In this document: one piece after another, positions 36,393-45,625 of the stretch
How positions within the stretch are numbered: the stretch's first letter is position 1
How the letters are laid out: every line of letters starts with the position of its first letter
Assembly (NCBI GenBank): GCA_003244105.1
Contig: QHBK01000014.1
Location: forward strand, 124,001 to 188,000
DNA length: 64,000 bases
From: Candidatus Eremiobacter antarcticus
GTDB taxonomy: Bacteria; Vulcanimicrobiota; Vulcanimicrobiia; Eremiobacterales; Eremiobacteraceae
Direction: 5' to 3'
Made by a program: the position numbers and the translations under genes
The notes under the pieces: model-generated
Database searches by the model: none
What the model saw: only the letters and a program-made list of their open reading frames with translations
Told to the model about the DNA's origin: nothing

Positions 36393-36698
36393 ATGACGCT
36401 TTCCAGCACGGTCCAATCGCTCGTCAGTTCAGACAAACACCGTCGTGATGCCGCCCGTGGGTGCCGGCAGTTTTCAGGGGTGGGGCATCCTCATCGGTTA
36501 ACGCGGAGCAACGCCTGCATGCGGGACCGTCGAAACGCGAAGATGTCTTTCACATCGCGATCGACGAGCGGCAATGCGGCGTTGCTCAACGGCGCCAAGG
36601 GCAACGCGTATTCCACGCGGTCCCTCACAACGACGGCGCCGTTCTCTGCCTCGAACTCATGCCGGTGCTTCCACAGCGAATACGGCCCGCGCAACTGA
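36393..36698 (+). other. reading frame with strong ribosome-binding site, antisense to the epimerase 3' end
   Basis: ATG 36393 has AAAGGAG eight bases upstream, one of the best ribosome-binding sites in the window. It opens 'MTLSSTVQSLVSSDKHRRDA'. The first 33 codons are in an otherwise empty gap; the remaining frame lies opposite the 3' end of the epimerase-SRPBCC gene and looks like shadow sequence. The simplest readings are a short leader or small protein whose true stop was lost, or the stump of a truncated gene. I would not call this a confirmed protein. Confidence 0.3.
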
Positions 36699-37873
36699 AC
36701 GTCTTCGAAGCACTCTCCCGGCCGCCACTTGGTGATCAACGTCTTCCATCGTATGGGCAGGCCGTGCACTTTCAATTGATATTCGATCACGGCGCCGCGC
36801 CGCATGGCGATCGGCCCTGGCGTCAGCATGACGAAGTCCAGCGAGGGCGGGGTGAGCTGCTGCAGGTTGGAAGCGTCGGAGAAAAACGCGAACACGTCCT
36901 CGATGCCGGCATCCACCCTTTCGGAGGCCTCCAGACGCCTTAGCGCAGGTCTGCGCCTGCTGCCGGGCGACAGGATGTCGATGAGCGCTTGTTCCAGCGA
37001 TTCGTGCTTCCACACGAACCTTGCATCCTCGGCCTTAGCCGGCAGCATCAGCTGGCTGCTAAGCAGCGTTTCGGAGAATTCCCCCAAGACCGCCCGTAGC
37101 GCGATCGGCGGCGCCGGCGCAAGCGACGGCCGGCGCATCGCGTGGCCCAGCGCCTGGGAAAAGCGGGCGTTGGTGGTGATGTCCGGCGAGACCGCGTTCA
37201 GCGCGCCGGCGATGTCCTCTCGGTCGAGCGCGAACAGGTACAGCGCCACGTCGTCGTCCAGGTGAATCCAAGGCCACCATTGCCGGCCGGAACCCAGCGG
37301 CCCGCCGATGCAAAGGCGAAACGGCGGGAGCATGGAGTGAAGCGCGCCGCCGCCCGGGCCCAACACGAGCCCTTGACGCACGCAGACCACGCGCGATCCA
37401 GAACCGGCGGCAGCGTGTGCTTCGCGCTCCCATTCGATGCAAACGCCTGCTAAGAAATCATCGCCCGGCGCAGCCGATTCTTCCAAGACCTCGTCACGTC
37501 GTCCGCCATAGTATCCAGAAGCCGACGCGGAGATGAGTATGCGCGGGGGGTTAACACACGCGCGCATCGCACCGACCAGATTACGCGTGCCGACGACTCG
37601 CGAATCGCGGATCTGTCTCTTCTTCTCCGCCGTCCAACGACCAGCCACGCTTTCGCCCGCCAGGTGGACGATCGCATCGAGCCCCTCGAGCGCCGCCGAA
37701 TCGTCTTGAGGCTGCATGACGTCGAAGCGCCGCACCTCGACGCCGGGCCGGAAACTCGCAGCGTCGAGATTGCGCACGAGCGCCCGCACCTGATCGCCGC
37801 GTTTTGCGAGCGCATCGACCATTGCACGGCCGATGAATCCCGTGGCGCCCGTGATCCCTACTCTTTTCGTCAT
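36491..37873 (-). CDS. SDR39U1-type epimerase fused to an SRPBCC domain
   Basis: The 460-residue protein has two parts. Residues 1-295 form a TIGR01777-like NAD-dependent epimerase: 'GITGATGFIGRAMVDALA', 'IVHLAGESVAGRW', 'SASGYYGGR' and 'WPWIHLDDDV'. Residues about 305-455 form an SRPBCC ligand-binding domain ('DVFAFFSDASNLQQLTPP', 'EYQLKVHGLPIRWKTLITKW', 'DRVEYALPLAPL'), a helix-grip fold that holds hydrophobic ligands. In many bacteria these are separate neighbouring genes, so the fusion suggests the two act on one small molecule. Catalytic Ser and Tyr are placed as usual in 'SASGYYG'. It is divergent from the PEBP gene. Confidence 0.9.
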   Translation of the reverse strand: MTKRVGITGATGFIGRAMVDALAKRGDQVRALVRNLDAASFRPGVEVRRFDVMQPQDDSAALEGLDAIVHLAGESVAGRWTAEKKRQIRDSRVVGTRNLVGAMRACVNPPRILISASASGYYGGRRDEVLEESAAPGDDFLAGVCIEWEREAHAAAGSGSRVVCVRQGLVLGPGGGALHSMLPPFRLCIGGPLGSGRQWWPWIHLDDDVALYLFALDREDIAGALNAVSPDITTNARFSQALGHAMRRPSLAPAPPIALRAVLGEFSETLLSSQLMLPAKAEDARFVWKHESLEQALIDILSPGSRRRPALRRLEASERVDAGIEDVFAFFSDASNLQQLTPPSLDFVMLTPGPIAMRRGAVIEYQLKVHGLPIRWKTLITKWRPGECFEDVQLRGPYSLWKHRHEFEAENGAVVVRDRVEYALPLAPLSNAALPLVDRDVKDIFAFRRSRMQALLRVNR

Positions 37874-38020
37874 GCGTCTGCTTGCTGTTCTCTGTTCGCT
37901 TTTGGACCCGCCGCAGTTCGGCAGTAAATAGGGGCAACCCGTTGAATGCCCGACCTGGCCCGCGTCGGCTGCGCCGCAAGTCGCATATGGCAGGGCAAAC
38001 GTTCCCGGGAGGTGCCTTGA

Positions 38021-38596
38021 ATGATCAGTGTTGCCAAGACGTCTTTCATCGCCGTCATCGTCATGGCCGCGACCGTGACGGCCGCTTCACAGGCGTCGGC
38101 CGGCGGCTTGACGTTAACGAGCACCGCGTTTTCAAACGGCGGCACCATCGGCCATCACTTCACGTACCACGGCTACGGCTGCACGGGCGACAACGCGTCG
38201 CCGGCTCTGGGCTGGAGCGGGGCTCCGGCCGGCACGAAAAGCTTCGCGCTTACGGTCTACGATCCGGACGCGCCTCATCCCGGCGGCTGGTGGCATTGGG
38301 TGCTGTTCGATCTGCCTGCCTCAGCACGGGGGCTGGCGGAAAATGCCGGCGAAGACTCAAGCACGCATTCCTTGCCTGCGCGTGCCGTTCAAGGGCGCAC
38401 CGACTTCGGCAGCACGAGCTACGGCGGCCCATGCCCGCCGCCTGGCAAGCCGCATCACTACATTTTCACTTTATATGCGCTGGATGTCGCCGCCGTTCGG
38501 GGCGCATCGGCGAAGACCACCGGTCCTCAGCTCGACAAGCAGATGGCCGGCCACGTGCTCGCAAAGGCGAAGCTGGTGGGGCTGTACAGCCGCTGA
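38021..38596 (+). CDS. exported YbhB/YbcL-type phosphatidylethanolamine-binding (PEBP) protein
   Basis: The 191-residue protein has a signal peptide (cleavage near 'ASQASAGG') and one PEBP domain. Ligand-pocket hallmarks are 'SPALGWSGAPAGTKSFALTV', 'DPDAPHPGGWWHWVLFDLP', 'STSYGGPCPPPGKPHHYIF'. Bacterial members bind phosphate-bearing small ligands; their role is poorly defined. GGGAGG upstream of ATG 38021 supports the start. It faces the DNA ligase gene, which ends five bases from its stop. Confidence 0.93.
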   Translation: MISVAKTSFIAVIVMAATVTAASQASAGGLTLTSTAFSNGGTIGHHFTYHGYGCTGDNASPALGWSGAPAGTKSFALTVYDPDAPHPGGWWHWVLFDLPASARGLAENAGEDSSTHSLPARAVQGRTDFGSTSYGGPCPPPGKPHHYIFTLYALDVAAVRGASAKTTGPQLDKQMAGHVLAKAKLVGLYSR

Positions 38597-38600
38597 CAGC

Positions 38601-40247
38601 CTAGTGTTGAGCGAGCGCGCGCACTTCGTCTAACGTCGACGCCTCCGTGGGGCTTTTGTCCGGACGCAGCCGCACGATGCGCGGAAACCTCAGCGCGAAG
38701 CCCGACTCGTGGAGCGAGCTCGGCTGCACGATGTCGAACGCGATCTCCACGACGATCTCCGGTTCGACGATTAAGCGGCGGCCGCGCCGGCTGACCGTGT
38801 GCTGCAGGAACCACTGCGTCTTCTCCGCGATCTCAACATCAGTCAAGCCCGAGTACGCTTTGCCGACCGTCAAGAGCTTGTCGTCGTTGCGCACCGCGAA
38901 GGTGTAGTCTGACAGCACGCTGTTTCTTTTGCCGTGCCCGTACTCCACGGCCACCACGACGCAGTCCAAGGTCGCAAGCTCGCGCTTCAGCTTGAACCAC
39001 TGCCGGCCGCGCCGCCCAGGCAGATAGCCGGACGCTGCTGCCTTGATCATCAGCCCTTCGTTGCCGCGCGCCCGGGCCGCGCTGAACCGGCTCTCCAAGT
39101 CACTGCGCTGCAGGTCGTCCACAGGCGCGTTGACCCGCAGCCATGTTCCAGGCGATAGGACGAACTGGTCACTGAACGCGGGCAGCCGCTCCAGCCGTCT
39201 GCGTCGCTCGGCAAGCGGATGATCGATCAAGAATTCGTCTTGCTCAGCGAGCAGGTCGAATGCCATGAACGAAAGCGGCACGCTTGCGAGCAACTCGGCA
39301 TCCGGCGCGACCCGCGAGAGCCGCGTCTGCAGGGACTTGAACGGGAGCGCTCGCCCGTCGCGCCAAGCCAAAAGCTCGCCGTCGGCGATGAAGTTCGTGC
39401 TGCAGCCGCGCAACGCTGCGGCGACTTCCGGATACGAGATGGTGACGTCGTTGAGACGCCGCGAGAACAAGAACGGCTGCCCGTCCTTGACCTGCGCTTG
39501 CGCGCGGATGCCGTCGAACTTGTCCTCGACAAAATACTCGCCGTCTTCCAGCTCCGCATAGCGGCCGCCGAACGTGATCGGCGATGCGAGCATAAAACCC
39601 ACCGGTTTTCCGTAGGCGATGGTGGCGGACGGAAGCCGGTCGTCGCGCGCCAGCTCTGCGACTTCACCAATGTCGCCGCTGGCCATGAGCGCGCGGCGTA
39701 CGTCTTTGGCCGGACGATCGAAGGCCGCGGCCAACGCATCGACGACGAGCGCTTCTTTGAACCCCATGCGCAGCTCGCCCGTCACGAGCTTCACAAGGTA
39801 TTTCGCTTCCAGCGGGGTCGCGTCGGCTAGCAATCCAGCGAACAATGCTTCGCGCGCGCGGGTGGCACCGGAGCCAGAGCAACGAGCGGCTTGCGCGAAC
39901 GTGCTCGCGACCTTCGCGATCGTCAGCGGCGCATGGAAGAGGCTTCGTTGCGGCCCGGCCTCCATGAGGTCGGCCAAGGCGCCGCCAAAATCGCCGTGCC
40001 GGTCGTAGGCTTTGGCGACATCGCTGTCGTCGAATGCGACAACGCGCGCGGCGGCCGCCAGCATCTGGCTGCCGCCGATGCGCAAGGCGCCGGCTGACAC
40101 GGGCAGCGGGCGGCCGCTGCAAAACGTGGCCGCGATGGCAAGCTCGCTCGGGGCGTGCGATTTGAGATAGCCGGCCACGAGCCTGACCTTCTGGGTGCGC
40201 GAGGCGGTGTTCGCGACCGCCTCACACAGCTCGCCGAACTCTCGCAC
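38601..40247 (-). CDS. ATP-dependent DNA ligase (LigB/archaeal type)
   Basis: This 548-residue enzyme seals DNA nicks with ATP. It has the N-terminal helical DNA-binding domain, then the nucleotidyltransferase with Lys243 in 'VEDKFDGIRAQ', 'ADGELLAWRDGRALPF', 'NEGLMIKA' and 'WFKLKRE', and a C-terminal OB fold ending with 'ALRFPRIVRLRPDK'. Length and domain order are those of archaeal/eukaryal-type ligase I. In bacteria it usually supplements the NAD-dependent ligase in repair. It begins seven bases after the stop of the MBL-fold gene, a pairing known from ligase-associated repair operons. Confidence 0.95.
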   Translation of the reverse strand: MREFGELCEAVANTASRTQKVRLVAGYLKSHAPSELAIAATFCSGRPLPVSAGALRIGGSQMLAAAARVVAFDDSDVAKAYDRHGDFGGALADLMEAGPQRSLFHAPLTIAKVASTFAQAARCSGSGATRAREALFAGLLADATPLEAKYLVKLVTGELRMGFKEALVVDALAAAFDRPAKDVRRALMASGDIGEVAELARDDRLPSATIAYGKPVGFMLASPITFGGRYAELEDGEYFVEDKFDGIRAQAQVKDGQPFLFSRRLNDVTISYPEVAAALRGCSTNFIADGELLAWRDGRALPFKSLQTRLSRVAPDAELLASVPLSFMAFDLLAEQDEFLIDHPLAERRRRLERLPAFSDQFVLSPGTWLRVNAPVDDLQRSDLESRFSAARARGNEGLMIKAAASGYLPGRRGRQWFKLKRELATLDCVVVAVEYGHGKRNSVLSDYTFAVRNDDKLLTVGKAYSGLTDVEIAEKTQWFLQHTVSRRGRRLIVEPEIVVEIAFDIVQPSSLHESGFALRFPRIVRLRPDKSPTEASTLDEVRALAQH

Positions 40248-40254
40248 CCTAAAC

Positions 40255-41226
40255 CTAGCGGAAAAGTTCCAGCTGTTCCGTCGCGCTGAGCCACGACGCG
40301 TTCACGCCTTCTCGGCGAAGGTAGTGGACGAAATCCGGGAACCCGTGCGTGCAGTACACGCGGCCAGGCTCCGTTCGCTCCACGTATTCCATGAGTTCGG
40401 GAAAGTCCGCATGATCGGAATACGGCAATGCCAGATCGACACCCATTCGGAACTTCGTGCCGGCGTCGATGGCCCAGCCCGTGACTGCGATGTCGAAGCG
40501 CGGAAACAAGCCTTGGATCATCGGCGTTCGCCGGGCGTCCGGCGGCACGATCAGCACGTGGCCGTGCGTCGTGCCCCGCTCGTACCGCTTCCAAGGGCCG
40601 AGGTCGATGCCGAGACGCTCGTATGCCTCGCAGATGCGCGCGATGATCGCGTGCAACTGCAATGCCAAGCCGGCACGATTGAGCGCTGCGATGATCTCTT
40701 GCGCCTTGCCGAGCGCGTACGCATACACGACGGGCGTCTTTCCTTGCTCAAGCGCGGCCGCGCAGCGCGCGATGAGTTCAGACTCCACCGCCGCTCGGTC
40801 CGGAAAGCGATAGCGCGGCCGGCCGTAGGTGCACTCCATCACGAGGATGTCGCACTTGCGCGTTTCGCATCGAGGATGAGTACGGCCGCTGCGCAGCTTG
40901 AAGTCGCCGGTGTAGAGCAGCGACTGCCCGTCGTGGTTCAAGAAGAGCTGCGACGACCCTAAGATATGGCCGGCGGACAAAAGCTCGCAGGTCGCGTCGC
41001 CGACGCTGAACGTCTCGCCGAGGTCGTGCACTTCGTAATCGACGTCAGCCTTAGATGAGAAGCGCTCGCGGCACAACTCCGCCGTCTCGTGCGTTACGAT
41101 AGCCCGTGCGTGCGAGCCCACATGATCGCTGTGCGCGTGGCTGATGAACGAAAGATCCCTGGGGCGCCGCGCGTCGAGCCACAGCCCAAGCGCGGGGATC
41201 TGCAGCTCATCTTGCGTGGTGATCAT
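40255..41226 (-). CDS. ligase-associated MBL-fold/beta-CASP exonuclease-like protein
   Basis: The 323-residue protein has the metallo-beta-lactamase metal motif 'FISHAHSDHVGSH', a second ligand region 'LSAGHILGSSQLFL', 'LYTGDFKLRSG' and the late His motif 'LPYSDHADFPELMEY'. This fits the family annotated as ligase-associated DNA exonuclease, whose biochemical role is based on context and homology. It is directly upstream of the ATP-dependent ligase in the same direction. The ligase-associated DEXH helicase (Lhr-like) and phosphoesterase often found with it are not in this window. The ATG at 41226 opens the domain without extra residues. Confidence 0.9.
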   Translation of the reverse strand: MITTQDELQIPALGLWLDARRPRDLSFISHAHSDHVGSHARAIVTHETAELCRERFSSKADVDYEVHDLGETFSVGDATCELLSAGHILGSSQLFLNHDGQSLLYTGDFKLRSGRTHPRCETRKCDILVMECTYGRPRYRFPDRAAVESELIARCAAALEQGKTPVVYAYALGKAQEIIAALNRAGLALQLHAIIARICEAYERLGIDLGPWKRYERGTTHGHVLIVPPDARRTPMIQGLFPRFDIAVTGWAIDAGTKFRMGVDLALPYSDHADFPELMEYVERTEPGRVYCTHGFPDFVHYLRREGVNASWLSATEQLELFR

Positions 41227-41328
41227 CGAATTCCGTCGTCATCGTGCAACTTGTCATGGTTTCTCTGGGCGCGTGGGCGACCCATTCGACGGGTGAGGCC
41301 TGAGCCGTTCCCTAAATCCTCAAGCGCG

Positions 41329-42042
41329 ATGTCATCCACAGGTTTGACCGTCGAGCATCTCACGCGCCGTTACGGGAAGCTGACCGCGGTGGACGATCTT
41401 TCGTTTGAGGCAGCCGGCGGCGCCATCCTCGGCCTGCTCGGTCCCAACGGCGCCGGCAAGACGACGACACTCCTGTGCTTGGCAGGCTTGTTGCGGCCCA
41501 ACGCGGGCTCGATGATGCTCGGCGATCGGCAACTCGGCGCGGACCGCGGCCGCTTCGTCGCGCTCATTCCTGAGACGCCCGAAGTCTATGCCATGCTGAC
41601 CGTTTGGGAGCATCTGGTGTTCGTCGCGAAGAGCTGTCGTCTTGGACCCGAATGGGAATCACGCGGGCGCGATTTGCTGCGCCGCCTCGACATCACCGAC
41701 AAGGCCAACACGCTCGGTGAAGCGCTGTCTAAAGGCATGCGCCAGAAGACGCTCATCGCGTGCACGGTTTTGGCCGGCGCCCCAGTGCTGTTGCTGGACG
41801 AGCCGATGATCGGCCTTGACCCCAAAGGCCAGCGCGAACTGCGCAGCATCCTGGAAGAGTTGCGCGCCGAAGGCACGGCTATCATCCTGAGCACACATCT
41901 GCTGGAATCGGCGGAGGCGATGTGCGATAACGTGCTCGTTATGAACAAAGGCCGCGCCGTTATCAGCGCGCCCATATCCGAGCTGCGCTTCGGCGAGCTC
42001 GGCCGAAGCTTAGAAGACGTCTTCTTGGAAGCCACCAAATAG
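41329..42042 (+). CDS. ABC transporter ATP-binding protein
   Basis: The 237-residue ATPase has Walker A 'GPNGAGKTTT', signature 'LSKGMRQKTLI' (degenerate relative to LSGGQ, as often seen in ABC-2 exporters), Walker B 'VLLLDEPMIGLDP' and the switch His in 'ILSTHLLESA'. ATG 41329 begins the conserved N-terminus 'MSSTGLTVEHLTRRYGK'; longer in-frame starts read across the divergent gene's promoter region. It is 25 bases from the permease gene, with which it should form an exporter. Confidence 0.93.
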   Translation: MSSTGLTVEHLTRRYGKLTAVDDLSFEAAGGAILGLLGPNGAGKTTTLLCLAGLLRPNAGSMMLGDRQLGADRGRFVALIPETPEVYAMLTVWEHLVFVAKSCRLGPEWESRGRDLLRRLDITDKANTLGEALSKGMRQKTLIACTVLAGAPVLLLDEPMIGLDPKGQRELRSILEELRAEGTAIILSTHLLESAEAMCDNVLVMNKGRAVISAPISELRFGELGRSLEDVFLEATK

Positions 42043-42067
42043 CTCGGTCGAGCAGAACCACACTGAG

Positions 42068-43705
42068 ATGACTGACCTCAACGCTTTGCTGTATCTCGAC
42101 GCACGCATCCTCATCAACAGGGTGCGGCAGACCATGCACCAGCCCGGCCGCTTGATCATGTGGATCCTCTTCACGCTCTGGCTGGTCGCAGTCATGAGCA
42201 GCCGTTTCCACCGGCTCTCCGGCGCCAACCGCTACGGCGACCCGCAGCACCCTCTGCTCGTGATATTTTCCATCGTACCCGCGCTGTACGCCATGGTGCT
42301 CGGCGCTCAAATCGCTACGGCGTGCAAGCGCGCTCCCGGCGCCTTCGCCTATCCCGCCGACGCTCGCTTCTTGTTCGGATCGCGCATGTCGCACCGAATC
42401 GTCGTCTTCTGGCTGCAATTGCGCGAGCTGTTTTTCTCCGGCATCCGTTTCATGATATTCATGTTTGCGATGTCGTTCACGTTCGTGCGCAGCAACGCCG
42501 AACTTCTTGTCGCGGCAGTCAGCCTGCTCGCGGGCTATCTGATAGCCATGGGCGTACGGCTCCCAGCATTTCTGCTGGCGCGCCGTTATCCGCGCGTGCC
42601 TTGGAGCTTCTTGGGCTACGCTTTGATCGCGCTTGGGGGCGCGAGCATCGCGTACCCGCTCTGGCTTGCGTACCTGAGCGGACACACGACCGTCGCGTTT
42701 GTGTCTGCGCACGTGCCCCGTTATCCGCCTGGAAGCTGGCTGGTGGGAGCGTTCAATGGATCACTTCGCGCGCTTTTCTTGATGTGCTCGCTGGCGGCGC
42801 TCATGATCGTCGTAGGGTCTGTCGCTGCGTCCGACGCCTATCCCGAACTGTGGGAGGCGTCCGTGCGTCTCTACGCGCTGCGCGTTGCCGCCGCGGCCGG
42901 GCGGGCACGGCGTTCGCTGTTGAGCCGCGCCGCCGGCGTTGGTTATGCTGATCCGCAAGCAGCCGCCAAAAGGCAGGCGCAGCGTTCCGACATCGTCTCC
43001 GCAAGCGGCTTCGGTGCGCCCTCGGGCGCGCTCATCCTTTTGTGGAAGCAGTGGCTCACGATAAGGCGTGTGCCCGGTGGTCTCCGCTGGCCCGTGCTGT
43101 GGATTGTGATTGCTGCCGCGGCCGGATATGGAGGCGCTGTGATCGCCAAAGGCTCCTCACCACTGATGCTGCTCGCCCCGGCAATGCTGGTTTCAAACTT
43201 GATCGTAGGGATGGGAGCGCAGAGCACGATCAGCTTGGCCGGTGAACTGCGCAAGCCTATATGGTGGCTTGCGGAGTCTGAGGTGCGCGACCGCCTGGCG
43301 GCGTGGGCGCTTGCGTCGCTCCTACGTTTAGGAGCGCCGATCGCCGTGGTCGGGATCGCTTTGGGCGTGGGGATGCATGCCCCGCTGCTCGCATTCGGCG
43401 CCGTGCCGCTTGTCGTCGCCGTGCTGTTGCTGATCCAGGCGACGGGGATCGCCCTGTATACCATCTTGCCGGGCCGCAACGATTTGCGCGGGCCTGGTTT
43501 TATCTTGCGCTATTTTGCGACGATATTTCTGCTGTCGCCCCCGGCCGTCATGTGGGCTATCGCTCAATTCGCGAGCCACAGCCTGCTCGCGGGCGGCGTC
43601 ACCGGACTGCTTTTTGCCGGCCTCGAGTCATGGCTGCTGGTCGCTTTCGCCGCTGCGCGCCTCGAGGGCAACGGTATGGCTTATGCGGCAGCGGAGGACC
43701 GCTAG
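42068..43705 (+). CDS. ABC exporter permease
   Basis: The 545-residue membrane protein has about twelve hydrophobic segments in two groups. A cytoplasmic basic stretch separates them (about residues 275-320, containing 'AAAKRQAQRSDI'). It has no visible periplasmic domain. Together with the preceding ATPase it should form an ABC-2-type exporter. The substrate is unknown: neither lipid-, antibiotic- nor polysaccharide-specific signatures are visible. It ends 11 bases before the convergent zinc-ribbon gene. Confidence 0.85.
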   Translation: MTDLNALLYLDARILINRVRQTMHQPGRLIMWILFTLWLVAVMSSRFHRLSGANRYGDPQHPLLVIFSIVPALYAMVLGAQIATACKRAPGAFAYPADARFLFGSRMSHRIVVFWLQLRELFFSGIRFMIFMFAMSFTFVRSNAELLVAAVSLLAGYLIAMGVRLPAFLLARRYPRVPWSFLGYALIALGGASIAYPLWLAYLSGHTTVAFVSAHVPRYPPGSWLVGAFNGSLRALFLMCSLAALMIVVGSVAASDAYPELWEASVRLYALRVAAAAGRARRSLLSRAAGVGYADPQAAAKRQAQRSDIVSASGFGAPSGALILLWKQWLTIRRVPGGLRWPVLWIVIAAAAGYGGAVIAKGSSPLMLLAPAMLVSNLIVGMGAQSTISLAGELRKPIWWLAESEVRDRLAAWALASLLRLGAPIAVVGIALGVGMHAPLLAFGAVPLVVAVLLLIQATGIALYTILPGRNDLRGPGFILRYFATIFLLSPPAVMWAIAQFASHSLLAGGVTGLLFAGLESWLLVAFAAARLEGNGMAYAAAEDR

Positions 43706-43716
43706 CGCTTAACCGG

Positions 43717-44016
43717 TTAGCCGCGAGCTCGGCGGGATTTGCGCAAGACCTTCACCGCTTTGCCGACGTGCTGTTTCACGACGCCGCGCACGATCGATTC
43801 GACTTCGCGCTTCTGCGGGATGCGGTTCATCTGCGGCACGACGCCGATGACCACTTGGCAGGAGGTGCAGGCGACCGTCCAGATCGTCAGCTCGCCGCCG
43901 GCACGCTCAGCGCGCGCGCGAAACGGCACCGCTTTGAGACAGTGCGGGCACTTGCGCTTGAAGATGCCGGGCGTTTCCGGTTCGGGGCGAGCTGGCCGCC
44001 TTCTCTTACGCGCCAT
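43717..44016 (-). CDS. small basic zinc-ribbon protein
   Basis: The 99-residue product starts with a Lys/Arg-rich segment ('MARKRRRPARPEPE'). It contains two Cys pairs, 'CPHC' and 'CTSC', about 32 residues apart, a likely structural zinc site. A basic tail follows ('KQHVGKAVKVLRKSRRARG'). Nucleic acid or ribosome binding is plausible from charge alone. ATG 44016 was preferred because the longer frame to 44112 overlaps the transporter gene. It follows the amino-acid transporter ATPase by 26 bases and may be co-transcribed, although a functional tie is not obvious. Confidence 0.72.
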   Translation of the reverse strand: MARKRRRPARPEPETPGIFKRKCPHCLKAVPFRARAERAGGELTIWTVACTSCQVVIGVVPQMNRIPQKREVESIVRGVVKQHVGKAVKVLRKSRRARG

Positions 44017-44042
44017 GTGGCATTCCCGGCGTAAGCGCTGCC

Positions 44043-44807
44043 TTAATGCGCATGACTGATGAAGCGCTCCAAAAACTGACGAGTGCGCGGATCCTTGGGA
44101 TTGACCAAACACTCATGCGGCGGCCCTTCTTCTATAAACGAACCGCCGTCCATGAAGACGACGCGGTCCGCGACTTCGCGCGCAAACCCTAGCTCGTGGG
44201 TGACCACGAGCATCGTCATGCCCTCGCGCGCGAGGTCGCGCATGACGGTCAGCACCTCGCCCGTCAGTTCGGGATCCAGGGCCGACGTCGGCTCGTCGAA
44301 CAGCATCACTTGCGGCTCCATCGCGAGCGCGCGGGCAATGGCTACCCGCTGCGCTTGGCCGCCTGACAACGTGCTCGGATAGACGTCGCGCTTATCGGAC
44401 AAGCCCACTTTGGCCAGCAGCACTTCGGCCATCTCGATCGCCCGCGGCCGGCTCTGCTTGCGCACGACGATGGGAGCTTCGATCAAATTCTCGAGCACCG
44501 TTTTATGCGGGAACAGATTGAACGTCTGGAACACCATCCCTACCCGCTTGCGCAGCTCGATCAGCGCGCGGCCATGTTCCCGCGTCCGCTCTCCCGCGGG
44601 CAGCGTTATGCCGGCAACCGTGATCTCGCCTGCATCCGGCTCTTCCAAGAAATTGATGCAGCGCAGCAGCGTGCTCTTGCCAGACCCGGACCGGCCGATG
44701 ATGCACACCACTTCGTTCTGCTCGACCTGGAAGTTCAAGCCGCTCAAGACGACGACGCGCCCGAACGACTTGTGCAGATTGCTGATCGCGACCACGGTCG
44801 GGCGCAC
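44043..44807 (-). CDS. polar amino-acid ABC importer, ATP-binding subunit
   Basis: This GlnQ/HisP-like ATPase of 254 residues has Walker A '[10 protein letters not shown]', Q-loop '[17 protein letters not shown]', signature '[13 protein letters not shown]', Walker B '[15 protein letters not shown]' and '[11 protein letters not shown]'. GTG 44807 was chosen: GGAG lies ten bases upstream within the last codons of the permease gene. The longer frame to 44888 would overlap the permease by 79 bases. It is the third gene of the binding protein-permease-ATPase operon. Confidence 0.93.
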   Translation of the reverse strand: MRPTVVAISNLHKSFGRVVVLSGLNFQVEQNEVVCIIGRSGSGKSTLLRCINFLEEPDAGEITVAGITLPAGERTREHGRALIELRKRVGMVFQTFNLFPHKTVLENLIEAPIVVRKQSRPRAIEMAEVLLAKVGLSDKRDVYPSTLSGGQAQRVAIARALAMEPQVMLFDEPTSALDPELTGEVLTVMRDLAREGMTMLVVTHELGFAREVADRVVFMDGGSFIEEGPPHECLVNPKDPRTRQFLERFISHAH

Positions 44808-44809
44808 GC

Positions 44810-45625
44810 TCAGCGATCTCCCTGCGCCATGCTGTGCTCCAGGCGCCCTTGGAAGTACGAGAACACGATGGTCAAGAGCCAGTACCATGCCGCCGCGATG
44901 ACCAGCGCTTCGAAGAAGTTGTTGCGCGGCAGGCCGGCTTGGCGCGCGCGGCCGGTGAGCTCTTCCAAAGCGATGGCGCTCGCAAGCGCCGTATCCTTTT
45001 GCATGGCGATGAACTGGTTGCCGATGTCAGGCGTCACGATGCGCAGCGCTTGCGGCAAGACGATGCGGTACATGGTCTGCCACGGCGTCATTCCAAGCGC
45101 GGAGGCCGCTTCTGTTTGTCCGCGGCTCACCGCTTGGATGCCGGCGCGGAACACTTCGCTCATATAGGCGCCGTAGTTGAGGCTGAGCGCCGCAGCCGCC
45201 GAGATGAACGAGCTCAAGATGATGTGGAACTGAGCCAAGCCCTGATAGATGAAGTAGAACTGCAGAAAAAGCGGCGTGCCGCGGATCAGCGAGATATACA
45301 GGCCGGCAAAACTGTTGAGCGGCGCCACGCGCGAGATGCGCGCGAGCGCTGACAGAAAGGCGATGACGCTGGCGCAGGCGATGGAAATGACCGACAGCTC
45401 CAGCGTAATGATGACGCCCGCCGAGATGAAGAGCCACCAGCCGCGCATGAAGCCCACATCCAGCGTGATCGTGTGGACGTGGACCGGCCCGAACGCGAAC
45501 TGCAGGCCGCTGAACAGCGCGACCAGACACGCAAGCCATACGAGAGTCCACAACGCGAGCCACGTGCGAAACGGAAGACGAAGTCGGGTGGCGGGCCTCG
45601 GCTGCGACGGCGAGGCGGCGATCAC
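44810..45625 (-). CDS. polar amino-acid ABC importer, permease subunit
   Basis: The 271-residue HisM/GlnP-like permease has an N-terminal hydrophobic segment plus about five core helices. The ATPase-contact EAA loop is '[20 protein letters not shown]' followed by 'VLPQALR'. '[19 protein letters not shown]' is the usual family segment in the third helix. The ATG overlaps the stop of the binding-protein gene as ATGA. Only one permease gene is present, so the transporter probably uses a homodimer. Confidence 0.93.
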   Translation of the reverse strand: MIAASPSQPRPATRLRLPFRTWLALWTLVWLACLVALFSGLQFAFGPVHVHTITLDVGFMRGWWLFISAGVIITLELSVISIACASVIAFLSALARISRVAPLNSFAGLYISLIRGTPLFLQFYFIYQGLAQFHIILSSFISAAAALSLNYGAYMSEVFRAGIQAVSRGQTEAASALGMTPWQTMYRIVLPQALRIVTPDIGNQFIAMQKDTALASAIALEELTGRARQAGLPRNNFFEALVIAAAWYWLLTIVFSYFQGRLEHSMAQGDR

